NCBI GenBank assembly: GCA_034184445.1
Contig: JAXFZX010000067.1
Coordinates: forward strand, 1 to 6,454
Origin: CALXZG01 sp034184445
GTDB taxonomy: Bacteria; Pseudomonadota; Alphaproteobacteria; CAAHEQ01; UBA3637
DNA length: 6,454 nt
Direction of reading: 5' to 3'
Part shown: piece after piece, positions 1-4,962 of the stretch
Layout: every line of letters starts with the position of its first letter
Numbering within the stretch: the stretch's first letter is position 1
Translations under genes and position numbers: made by a program
Notes under the pieces: generated by a model
Seen by the model: only the letters and a program-made list of their open reading frames with translations
The model's database searches: none
Told to the model about the DNA's origin: nothing

Positions 1-83
1 CCATAAAACTCTAAAAAAGCAAATTGTAATTATTTTATGCCATGCGCATAAAACAACTCACTGGATTGTTTTTATTTTGCGCA

Positions 84-122
84 GTGTCCCAGTGTTGTGT
101 CCCACCCCTGTGCCCCACCTAA
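84..122. repeat. Three tandem 13-bp direct repeats
   Basis: Three units start at 84, 97 and 110, an exact 13-bp period. Each opens with GTGTCCCA, GTGTCCCA and GTGCCCCA respectively; the remaining 5 bases vary. They lie on the 3' side of tRNA-Val(CAC), beyond its terminator. The rest of 1-141 holds no gene I can support, only a perfect 8-bp inverted repeat (TTTTATGC at 33-40, GCATAAAA at 46-53) with no T-run. The repeats could be recombinase arm-type or other protein-binding sites. No integrase is visible, so this is inference. Confidence 0.55.
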
Positions 123-141
123 AAATCCGTATTTTAGGCAT

Positions 142-164
142 AAAAAAAACCTTGTAAAACAAGG
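142..164 (-). terminator. Rho-independent terminator of tRNA-Val(CAC)
   Basis: On the minus strand a 6-bp stem (CCTTGT with ACAAGG, 150-155 and 159-164, AAA/TTT loop) is followed directly by eight T residues (complement of 142-149). It lies 14 nt past the encoded CCA end of the tRNA, so it is well placed to end that transcript. Confidence 0.75.
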
Positions 165-178
165 CCTTAATCAATCTA

Positions 179-253
179 TGGTGGGTGCGACAGGGATTGA
201 ACCTGTGACCCCTACCGTGTGAAGGTAATGCTCTCCCGCTGAGCTACGCACCC
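179..253 (-). tRNA. tRNA-Val (anticodon CAC)
   Basis: The reverse complement folds as a standard tRNA. The acceptor GGGTGCG pairs with CGCACCC, the D stem is GCTC with GAGC, and the T arm is ACAGG-TTCAATC-CCTGT. The anticodon stem TTACC pairs with GGTAG (one G-U) around the loop TTCACAC, so positions 34-36 are CAC, reading the valine codon GUG. The discriminator is A and CCA is encoded at 179-181. It has its own promoter upstream and terminator downstream, so it is probably a single-gene transcript. A second valine isoacceptor lies at 5546-5622. Confidence 0.96.
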
Positions 254-269
254 AAGTCCAATAGAGGGC

Positions 270-298
270 ATTATAAACAAAACATTTTCAAAAGTCAA
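270..298 (-). promoter_or_regulatory. Sigma70 promoter of tRNA-Val(CAC)
   Basis: Reading the minus strand, TTGACT (complement of 293-298) is separated by 17 nt from a perfect TATAAT (complement of 270-275). Transcription should start near 263, about 10 nt before the mature 5' end at 253. A consensus-strength promoter suits a stable RNA gene. Confidence 0.85.
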
Positions 299-345
299 TA
301 CCCCAGAATAAAAAAATGATATGAACTTATTCTTATATGATTTTT

Positions 346-1671
346 TTAATCCTTTATATTTTGAGACTGAAATATATTTTTTAATTTACCTTGAAAATAC
401 TGTGTGTTTCGGCAAATCGGCAGAGCGATATCCCCATTGGGGTTAATCACAAAAGGATAAGCATCATTGGGATGATTCATTGCCAATTCATTGGAGGGAA
501 ATTGATTGGCGCGGCCAGAGGGGCATATCAGGCTTTTGATAACCGTTTCCCCCATAAAGATTTCTTTTGGAACCGTTCCGCCGCTTTTTAGATGACAATG
601 CCAAATGCGGGGAATTCCATTATTTAGAGGCACAAAACGTATCAGTTCTATTGTTTGTTGAAGTTGGCGGATACCGTGCTCCTTATTTTCTTTTGGGGTA
701 TCAACAAATGAAATATCTATCGGATAGACCAAAGCCGTTTTGGCAATAGCTCTTTTGGAAATGGAATCGGTGACGCCCTTTGTCAGAAAGTATAACGGTT
801 TGTCTTTTTCCTTTAATAACAAGGAAATATCCCCGGAATCTGCCCGAATGATCGGATCATAGTAAGAAGCGGGATCCGAGTCGTGAAAGAAACGATCCAT
901 ATCCGGAAAATTCCAAACAAGTTTTTTGGGCACCCAGGGTAGCCAAGAAATCCATTTAGAAGCCCGATACTCATACCTCATCCCGTGATAATATTTATAT
1001 CGCATATCAAGTTTTTCATAAATTTTTCGCCACATCGGATAGGGCATATAGGACATTTTTGTTTCTGCATCGGCAAAACAATGTGAACAATGATTGGGAC
1101 ACCCTTGTGATAATTGAATAGTTGGCGGATAATAGTTATGAGTTCCCAAGCTTTTGTTATAGTAATGAAAAGTCAAAATATCGGCACTTCCGGAATTGAT
1201 CAAGTCCCGATAATACCCTAAATCCATTAAGAATTTATGGGTTGTTTCTATTCCCAATTCTGCCATCTGATGGGTAAAATTTCCCCTTGTGGCGGCGTGC
1301 AATAATATTTTCAAAGCCCGTTTTCCCCGATCGGATAAGAAATCTTTATGCCGTTGGGGAATATTCTTGTGCTGTGTCAATGGAACCGGGCAGTGACTAT
1401 AAGCCACCAAAACCCGAATGGCCCGAACAACGGTATGGGCGTTTATTTTTTGTTGCAATTCCAAATCGGATAGAGTGGGGGATAGATTTATTATTTCCCG
1501 AATTTCGGGATGAATGGAATCTAATGCATAAAAGGGAATATCTGATTGCCGCTCATAGGCCAAACGAATAACGGCCGGTGCATATATTTCAGCCATTAGG
1601 TATTGCGTAAGGTGCGCCGATACAAATGACGGATTATACCTGTTATGATAGAGGTTTTTGAAAGTGTGCAT
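346..1671 (-). CDS. Radical SAM protein of unknown substrate
   Basis: It encodes 441 aa from ATG at 1669-1671 to TAA at 346-348. The core motif is GCPNHCSHC, a canonical CX3CX2C (C191, C195, C198) that should bind the 4Fe-4S cluster and SAM. Several hydrophobic strands follow as expected for the barrel: LYFLTKG, VYPIDISFVDTP, RIWHCHL. The C-terminus (FVINPNGDIALPIC, then a GKLKNIF segment) resembles the tail of SPASM-like radical SAM enzymes, but only scattered cysteines (C383, C420) remain, so a full auxiliary cluster domain is doubtful. About 185 residues precede the cluster motif and I do not recognise them. The frame stays open 18 codons further up to a TTG at 1725. I reject that start because a consensus promoter lies across those codons, while AAGGG precedes the ATG by 4 nt. 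It stands alone, and I see no clear peptide substrate or terminator beside it. Confidence 0.85.
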   Translation of the reverse strand: MHTFKNLYHNRYNPSFVSAHLTQYLMAEIYAPAVIRLAYERQSDIPFYALDSIHPEIREIINLSPTLSDLELQQKINAHTVVRAIRVLVAYSHCPVPLTQHKNIPQRHKDFLSDRGKRALKILLHAATRGNFTHQMAELGIETTHKFLMDLGYYRDLINSGSADILTFHYYNKSLGTHNYYPPTIQLSQGCPNHCSHCFADAETKMSYMPYPMWRKIYEKLDMRYKYYHGMRYEYRASKWISWLPWVPKKLVWNFPDMDRFFHDSDPASYYDPIIRADSGDISLLLKEKDKPLYFLTKGVTDSISKRAIAKTALVYPIDISFVDTPKENKEHGIRQLQQTIELIRFVPLNNGIPRIWHCHLKSGGTVPKEIFMGETVIKSLICPSGRANQFPSNELAMNHPNDAYPFVINPNGDIALPICRNTQYFQGKLKNIFQSQNIKD

Positions 1672-1696
1672 ATGGCCCTTATCCCTTTTGGGAGAA

Positions 1697-1725
1697 AGTA
1701 TAGCATAAGACAAATGTTTTGTCAA
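1697..1725 (-). promoter_or_regulatory. Near-consensus sigma70 promoter of the radical SAM gene
   Basis: On the minus strand a perfect TTGACA (complement of 1720-1725) is followed by a 17-nt spacer and TATACT (complement of 1697-1702). Transcription should start near 1690, giving a leader of about 20 nt before the ATG at 1671, with AAGGG at 1676-1680. The -35 box begins exactly at the apparent TTG start of the longest frame, so that upstream start is very unlikely to be used. Confidence 0.8.
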
Positions 1726-1788
1726 TTATTTTTAGAAATTTTGTTTCAGGCAGAATTATACTATATATTTCATTAAGTTATAAATATA

Positions 1789-2091
1789 TTATCCACATTT
1801 TTAGGCTTTATATCATTAATGTTTGAAGAAAAGAGTATAACTCTACATTATCCTTTTATTATTGGCAAAAATTAAGGAATATTTTTTATTAAAAATATAA
1901 AAGTAATTTATTGAAAAAATATTAAAAATACAAAGTTCCCCCTTTTTATATTTTATAAACTATACATAATAAAAATTATGCGACATTTTTATATGGGTGT
2001 TTTTTATATTCCCTATTTATTTTCAATATGATAAATATGATTGTGGATAACTCTGTGGACAAATTTTACACTTCATGATAAATTATACACA
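1789..2091. other. oriC: Candidate chromosomal replication origin (oriC)
   Basis: The gap 1726-2219 holds no gene. It contains four DnaA boxes: TTATCCACA at 1789-1797 (plus strand), TGTGGATAA at 2042-2050 (minus), TGTGGACAA at 2054-2062 (minus, one mismatch) and TTATACACA at 2083-2091 (plus). Three match TTATNCACA exactly. Between the outer box and the cluster lie about 245 bp of extremely AT-rich sequence with direct repeats, as expected for a DNA unwinding element. Clustered boxes beside an AT-rich stretch in a long intergenic gap are the usual picture of a bacterial origin. The flanking genes (radical SAM, GNAT) are not classic origin neighbours such as dnaA or hemE, and I see no parAB here. 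It could instead be a DnaA-titrating or regulatory cluster. Confidence 0.62.
1887..1935. repeat. AT-rich direct repeat in the candidate unwinding element
   Basis: The 11-mer TATTAAAAATA occurs at 1887-1897 and again at 1920-1930. Similar bases follow both copies (TAAAAG and CAAAG), so the likeness runs to about 16 bp at a 33-bp period. It lies in the most AT-rich part of the gap, between DnaA boxes. A role in strand opening is inferred. Confidence 0.5.
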
Positions 2092-2201
2092 ACCCCCACA
2101 TCAATTTTCAGGCCGCTTTTTATCATAAATCGTCCCGTAGCAGGTTTATCTCTCTGAAAATAGACTTGCCCTTTATTATAATTTAGGCTATGATAAATAT
2201 G
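2027..2201. repeat. Exact 13-bp repeat flanking the DnaA-box cluster
   Basis: TATGATAAATATG occurs at 2027-2039, just left of the DnaA boxes at 2042-2091, and again at 2189-2201, in the GNAT promoter region. A partial copy (ATGATAAAT) lies between them near 2075-2083. The right copy contains the putative -10 hexamer TATGAT of the GNAT promoter, so any protein bound there could affect both origin and gene. Confidence 0.55.
2166..2194 (+). promoter_or_regulatory. Putative sigma70 promoter of the GNAT gene
   Basis: TTGCCC (2166-2171, 4 of 6 matches), a 17-nt spacer and TATGAT (2189-2194, 5 of 6) predict a start near 2201 and a leader of about 20 nt. The ribosome site GAGG (2212-2215) sits 4 nt before the ATG at 2220. 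Confidence 0.55.
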
Positions 2202-2219
2202 TTTACTATTTGAGGTCCC

Positions 2220-2702
2220 ATGAAAATTCGTCCTGCACTACCAACAGATGCCCAAGCCATTAAATCGGCTCATTATCACGCTTATCAACATAACTATAAA
2301 GGATATTTACCTGATGAGTTCTTAAAAAATATGCCATTTGATAAGGCTACCATTGCCCGAACAGCCGAACAGATTAAAAATGGTGAGTATTATGTTGCGC
2401 TTTTGGCCAATCAAGTCATCGGTTTTGCGGTTCTTAGTTATCCAGAAAAACAAATAGTTGAAATTATGGCACTTTATGTTCACCCGACATTTCAAAAGAA
2501 AGGTGCCGGTCGTGCATTGATGAATGAAATTTGTCGTTTAAAAAAACGAATTGGATATAAGAAATTGGTTCTCTGGACAATTGAAAATGGCCCTTCCCTC
2601 GGCTTTTATGAAAAACAAGGAATGATACGTTCGTCTGATGCCCCCAACAAAAAGTTTTGGAAATGTGATATACCTATTATACGCTTAGAAAAAGATTTAT
2701 AA
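2220..2702 (+). CDS. GNAT family N-acetyltransferase
   Basis: It encodes 160 aa, a typical length for a single GNAT domain, and should transfer the acetyl group of acetyl-CoA to an amine on an unidentified substrate. The start MKIRPALPTDAQAI is the usual first strand and helix. Motif A is clear: the strand IMALYVHPTFQ, then QKKGAG (residues 92-97) and RAL, the pyrophosphate-binding loop of acetyl-CoA. Motif B follows as a LVLWTIENGPSLGFYEKQGM segment (about 106-125), with the usual FYEKxGF-like turn. The last 30 residues vary and say little about substrate. It could be a ribosomal-protein, antibiotic or small-amine acetyltransferase; sequence alone does not choose. It is alone on its strand, next to the candidate origin, and is followed by a hairpin at 2745-2763. 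Confidence 0.9.
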   Translation: MKIRPALPTDAQAIKSAHYHAYQHNYKGYLPDEFLKNMPFDKATIARTAEQIKNGEYYVALLANQVIGFAVLSYPEKQIVEIMALYVHPTFQKKGAGRALMNEICRLKKRIGYKKLVLWTIENGPSLGFYEKQGMIRSSDAPNKKFWKCDIPIIRLEKDL

Positions 2703-2739
2703 GGTTATGAGAAATAATATTTTTTTATCCTCACCCTAC

Positions 2740-2763
2740 AAAAAAAGCACCGCAACGGTGCTT
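2740..2763. terminator. Hairpin terminator after the GNAT gene, best on the minus strand
   Basis: A perfect 8-bp stem (AAGCACCG at 2745-2752, CGGTGCTT at 2756-2763, loop CAA) follows the GNAT stop by 42 nt. On the minus strand it is followed by a T-run (complement of the A-run at 2740-2746), the classic form. On the plus strand the tail is ATAAAATCT, a weak T-tract, so it may only partly stop GNAT transcription. No minus-strand gene nearby needs it. Confidence 0.55.
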
Positions 2764-2770
2764 ATAAAAT

Positions 2771-2882
2771 CTGGTGGAGGGTAATTAGCGAATTTCGAAC
2801 CAATCATGTGGCCGAGTGTAAACAGTTGGCGATGGAAATTGAACTTTTGAAAATTTAAAACAGGACGTCGACATCCCAAATT
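2771..2882. repeat. Dispersed repeat, copy A (3' module only)
   Basis: Bases 2772-2858 align without gaps to 4811-4897 (copy C), 71 of 87 bases identical by my count, including a stretch of over 20 identical bases. The similarity continues through CAGGACGTCGAC (2861-2872) to about 2880. Copy B (4063-4146) is more diverged. The module begins TGGTGGAGGGTAATTAGC. Read forward it is an open 28-codon frame (WWRVISEFRTNHVAEC...) ending in TAA at 2856-2858, with no start codon. It directly precedes the promoter of the three-gene operon. A hairpin ends 8 nt before it, as in copy C. Confidence 0.75.
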
Positions 2883-2898
2883 AATTGTCTCTCAAAAT

Positions 2899-2926
2899 TT
2901 GACTTTCTTTTAATTTGTGGTATAAT
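2899..2926 (+). promoter_or_regulatory. Strong promoter of the three-gene operon
   Basis: TTGACT (2899-2904), a 16-nt spacer and a perfect TATAAT (2921-2926), preceded by TGG, give an extended -10 (TGNTATAAT). The start should fall near 2933. The leader of about 30 nt carries AAGGAG at 2951-2956, 7 nt from the ATG. Confidence 0.82.
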
Positions 2927-2963
2927 ACATCTATTGTTAACCTAAATAATAAGGAGTTATTAA

Positions 2964-3266
2964 ATGTCGTCGTTTTATGCCGAACCACCAAAAACAAAAA
3001 GAGAACAAGAACGCGAAGAAGCACGTCAAAAAAGACAAGATGATAAAAGACATAAGAAAGAGAGAAAAGAAATAGAACGTAAAGCTTTGGAAAGCGTTAT
3101 GTCTTTGTATAGATGTTCTAAAGAAGAAGCAAAAAAGCTAATAAATGAAATTTGTAATGAGTGGGCAAAAGAAGCTATCAAAGAACAAAAAGCCCCATTA
3201 AGAAGAAGACCTCTTCAAACAAGTCTGCTATCTCAAGCTTTGGCAAAAAGACGTGAAGGTCGCTGA
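2964..3266 (+). CDS. Small charged helical protein, function unknown
   Basis: It encodes 100 aa and matches no family I recognise. The start is fixed by AAGGAG 7 nt upstream and a strong promoter. Residues about 10-43 are almost all K, R, E, D and Q (TKREQEREEARQKRQDDKRH and onward) and should form a long charged helix, possibly a coiled coil. Residues 46-74 (MSLYRCSKEEAKKLINEICNEW...) look like a short helical unit with two cysteines. The tail is basic (APLRRRPLQTS, AKRREGR). There is no signal peptide or membrane segment, so it is probably cytoplasmic. It is first in a three-gene operon with 3333-3602 and 3610-3828, all small and charged. Nucleic-acid binding is possible from composition, but that is only inference. 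Confidence 0.75.
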   Translation: MSSFYAEPPKTKREQEREEARQKRQDDKRHKKERKEIERKALESVMSLYRCSKEEAKKLINEICNEWAKEAIKEQKAPLRRRPLQTSLLSQALAKRREGR

Positions 3267-3332
3267 TATATTGGCAAATGTCTCAGAATGTGATACCATC
3301 ACTTATACCTTCATAATAGAAAGGAGCATAAG

Positions 3333-3602
3333 ATGACTCAAAAAGTAAAATTAACAAAAGAACGGATTATGACTGCACTTGAAAACGAAGGTGCTTCCTA
3401 TCGTCCAATAAGTTCTCCAAATAAAAGATTTGAATCTCCCTTTCAAGCAAGGGAACGTCTTTTGAAATTAGCAGATAAAGTTGAGAATGGTAAACTAGAA
3501 AAAGTAGATGTATCTATTGCGTTTGATAAATCTCAGGCCCCCTCTAAAGTAGCATCACACAAAAGAAGTCAAAAGACTCCCTCTAATCAAAATCAAAGGT
3601 AA
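3333..3602 (+). CDS. Small basic protein, function unknown
   Basis: It encodes 89 aa, starting 66 nt after the previous stop with AAGGAG (3321-3326) 6 nt before the ATG. Residues 5-19 (VKLTKERIMTALENE) look like a short helix. Residues 37-65 (FQARERLLKLADKVENGKLE, then VDVSIAFDK) look like a small folded unit. The last 22 residues (QAPSKVASHKRSQKTPSNQ and on) are polar, basic and low-complexity, likely disordered. I know no family for it. The good ribosome site and its place between two co-directional genes support a real gene. The gap before it has a 5-bp hairpin (GTGAT at 3290-3294, ATCAC at 3298-3302) without a T-run, so read-through is expected. Confidence 0.7.
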   Translation: MTQKVKLTKERIMTALENEGASYRPISSPNKRFESPFQARERLLKLADKVENGKLEKVDVSIAFDKSQAPSKVASHKRSQKTPSNQNQR

Positions 3603-3609
3603 TATACTC

Positions 3610-3828
3610 ATGTTCATGTTTCAAAAGCCAACTGCAGAAGAAAAAAAGAAAGCCGAAGAAATAATTAGACGTTCCGAGCAACAAGGTTGCCATTTTTCCG
3701 CTCAACAGGTCAAAGATATTGGCAAAAAAGTAGCTGCAGAAATAAAAATTGAAGAACATGAAGAACGACAACGCAGAGCTCATTGTCGCTTTGATATGAT
3801 TATTCGCGCTGCCAGACAAAGAGGATAA
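3610..3828 (+). CDS. Small charged helical protein, function unknown
   Basis: It encodes 72 aa, starting 7 nt after the stop of the preceding gene, which suggests translational coupling. AAAGG in the end of that gene is the only Shine-Dalgarno-like site. A second ATG at codon 3 could also be used. The protein is rich in K, E, R and Q (PTAEEKKKAEEIIRRSEQQG, then VKDIGKKVAAEIKIEEHEERQRR), predicted mostly helical, with two cysteines (C27, C59) and no membrane segment. I recognise no family. A strong terminator 29 nt downstream marks the operon's end and supports this as its last gene. A 78-codon frame on the opposite strand is a mirror of this gene and is not annotated. Confidence 0.65.
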   Translation: MFMFQKPTAEEKKKAEEIIRRSEQQGCHFSAQQVKDIGKKVAAEIKIEEHEERQRRAHCRFDMIIRAARQRG

Positions 3829-3856
3829 GAGTCCTTTAGATTTTGAATAACAATAC

Positions 3857-3887
3857 CAACCCCGGTTCCGGCTGGGGTTGTTTTTTT
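3857..3887 (+). terminator. Strong rho-independent terminator of the orphan operon
   Basis: A 9-bp stem (CAACCCCGG at 3857-3865 with GCTGGGGTTG closing at 3880, one G-U pair) has a 6-nt loop and is followed by seven T residues (3881-3887). It lies 29 nt after the last stop codon of the operon. Confidence 0.9.
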
Positions 3888-3893
3888 GCCTTT

Positions 3894-4146
3894 GTGGCTA
3901 GTCGGACTTGAACTTAAATAAGTTATTGATTTTAATAAGATTTTCATTCAAGAGTTCGATAAATTACGGAAGTTTGCAATTTTTGAAGGATGAAAAATCG
4001 AGCTAGCCGAATGCCTTGCGAAATATAACAAAAGCCACTGTTTGCGCGATGACTTTTAATCTTGGTGGAGTGTAATTAGCATTTATCGAACAACCCATTT
4101 AGCTGATTTAAAAGAATTTTCCTTCAAAATCCAAAACCTGTTTTAA
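3894..4146. repeat. Dispersed repeat, copy B (longest copy)
   Basis: This fills most of the 407-bp gap between genes. Four modules follow in order. P1 (GTGGCTAGTCGGACTTGAAC, 3894-3913) matches copy D at 5461-5479. P2 (GAGTTCGATAAATTACGGA, 3952-3970) matches copies C and D. P3 (ATCGAGCTAGCCGAATGCC and a tail to GCCAC, 3997-4038) matches copy C. P4 (TGGTGGAGTGTAATTAGC..., 4063-4146) matches A and C. In P4 the forward frame reads WWSVISIYRTTHLADLKEF and ends in TAA at 4144-4146. The hairpin that precedes P4 in A and C is degenerate here. No gene is visible in this stretch. Confidence 0.7.
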
Positions 4147-4180
4147 CTTTTTTCCAGCGAAGAAAAGAGCGATAAAATTG

Positions 4181-4210
4181 TTGACTTTAATAAAGAAAAT
4201 ATGATAGAAT
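4181..4210 (+). promoter_or_regulatory. Promoter of the deoxyribosyltransferase-like gene
   Basis: TTGACT (4181-4186), an 18-nt spacer and TAGAAT (4205-4210), preceded by TGA, form an extended -10. The start should be near 4217. The ribosome site AAGGA (4225-4229) is 6 nt before the ATG at 4236. It lies just past repeat copy B. Confidence 0.7.
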
Positions 4211-4235
4211 TGCTTGACTATTTTAAGGATAAAAT

Positions 4236-4655
4236 ATGAACTTAATTGAAAAGAAATCAGTTGTTTTTACAGCGCAATCAAAAAAGAATTTTTTTATGAG
4301 GATGCTTGTTTGTAAATATGTTTTTGAACATGGAGGCATACCTCTTAACCCTTTTAATGTATTTGGATATTTTCTATATGAACTTGTGGACAGAGATTTG
4401 GTTCGTAATGGAAATAATAATTTGATTGCTCGTTCAGATGAAGTATGGTTTTTTGGTGAAATTGCTGACGGTTGCGTTTCCGAGATAGAGTATGCGATGG
4501 AATTGGGAAAAAGGATTGCTTTTTATAAAATGGGTTCTACCTACCAATCAATAGAAAAATGTGCGATTGATGAATTGATTTTTGAAGATGAAGTGACGGT
4601 AGATACTGAAAAATTGAAACAAAAAATAAAAGAATATCCGCATGTTAGTCTTTGA
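4236..4655 (+). CDS. Nucleoside 2-deoxyribosyltransferase-like protein (DUF4406/DUF7768-like)
   Basis: It encodes 139 aa, a usual length for small members of this Rossmann-like superfamily. Recognisable features in order: a first strand VVFTAQS (residues 9-15); GIPLNPFNVF (34-43), the typical "distant past helix, then xxPLNPH" segment; SDEVWFFGEIADGC (67-80), the strand and loop that frame the active site; SEIEYAMELGKRIAFY (82-97), matching the ExxxA-x3-GK pattern, with E83 aligned to the catalytic glutamate of true deoxyribosyltransferases. Enzymes of this type cleave or exchange the base of deoxynucleosides; many small relatives in phages and mobile DNA have no proven substrate. It sits alone between repeat copies B and C with its own promoter and a terminator at 4783-4806. 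The family call is from motif memory and the reaction is inferred. Confidence 0.75.
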   Translation: MNLIEKKSVVFTAQSKKNFFMRMLVCKYVFEHGGIPLNPFNVFGYFLYELVDRDLVRNGNNNLIARSDEVWFFGEIADGCVSEIEYAMELGKRIAFYKMGSTYQSIEKCAIDELIFEDEVTVDTEKLKQKIKEYPHVSL

Positions 4656-4782
4656 TAAATTTTTTGGATAATGGGGAGATTTCTCTGAATTTTACTTTAA
4701 GAGTTCGATAAGTTACGGAATTTGATGGTTTTTTAAAGCCACACCATCGAACTTGCATAAATGCTTGAAAGTGAAAAGAAAC

Positions 4783-4806
4783 GCCACCCGAAATGAGTGG
4801 CTTTTT
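4783..4806 (+). terminator. Terminator of the deoxyribosyltransferase-like gene
   Basis: The stem GCCACCC (4783-4789) pairs with GAGTGGC (4795-4801), one internal mismatch and a 5-nt loop, followed by TTTTTGTTTT. It lies 127 nt past the stop at 4655 and is part of the repeat module, directly before TGGTGG at 4811. Confidence 0.72.
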
Positions 4807-4900
4807 GTTTTGGTGGAAGATGCTTAACGAATTTCGAACCAATCATGTGGATGAATACAAACAGTTGGCGATGGAAATGAAGCAGTTGAAATTTTAATTC

Positions 4901-4916
4901 AGGACGTCGACGTCCT
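4901..4916. repeat. Perfect 16-bp palindrome closing repeat copy C
   Basis: AGGACGTCGACGTCCT is its own reverse complement. Copy A carries the same site at 2862-2877 with two changes (ACATCCC in place of ACGTCCT) that spoil the symmetry. Neither strand has a good T-run after it, so a dimeric protein site or element end is more likely than a terminator. Confidence 0.7.
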
Positions 4917-4962
4917 AATTTAAGTTTTTCATCTGGGAGTATGATATTGATTTGAAATTCCT

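Larger units (their letters stand above)
4700..4916. repeat. Dispersed repeat, copy C
   Basis: It holds P2 (AGAGTTCGATAAGTTACGGA, 4700-4719), P3 (ATCGAACTTGC at 4746-4756, then a tail like that of copy B), a terminator hairpin (4783-4801), P4 (4811-4897) and the 16-bp palindrome at 4901-4916. P4 is about 82% identical to copy A without gaps, and its forward frame (WWKMLNEFRTNHVDEY...) ends in TAA at 4895-4897. The P1 module is absent. A 65-codon minus-strand frame across 4645-4842 has no other support and is not called. Confidence 0.75.

Noticed and set aside
391..1571. Three plus-strand frames of 60-94 codons inside the radical SAM gene
   Set aside because: They are antisense shadows of a gene with a clear CX3CX2C motif and have no promoter or ribosome site of their own.
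1672..1725. TTG start adding 18 residues to the radical SAM protein
   Set aside because: The codons coincide with a consensus -35/-10 pair and no ribosome site precedes the TTG; the downstream ATG has one.
2772..2860. An intact tRNA gene in the complement of repeat copy A
   Set aside because: A T-loop-like motif and CCACCA end are present, but 21 nt separate them instead of 16 and no D arm or anticodon arm can be folded.
3583..3819. Minus-strand frame of 78 codons, hydrophobic and Phe-rich
   Set aside because: It mirrors the Lys/Glu-rich third gene of the orphan operon; no promoter or ribosome site supports it.
4645..4842. Minus-strand frame of 65 codons over repeat copy C
   Set aside because: It runs through a terminator hairpin and repeat modules, and I see no matching coding frame in copy B.
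2771..4916. Integron attC sites or a CRISPR array
   Set aside because: The repeats lack the GTTRRRY and RYYYAAC core sites of attC, and they are too long, too diverged and too widely spaced for CRISPR.
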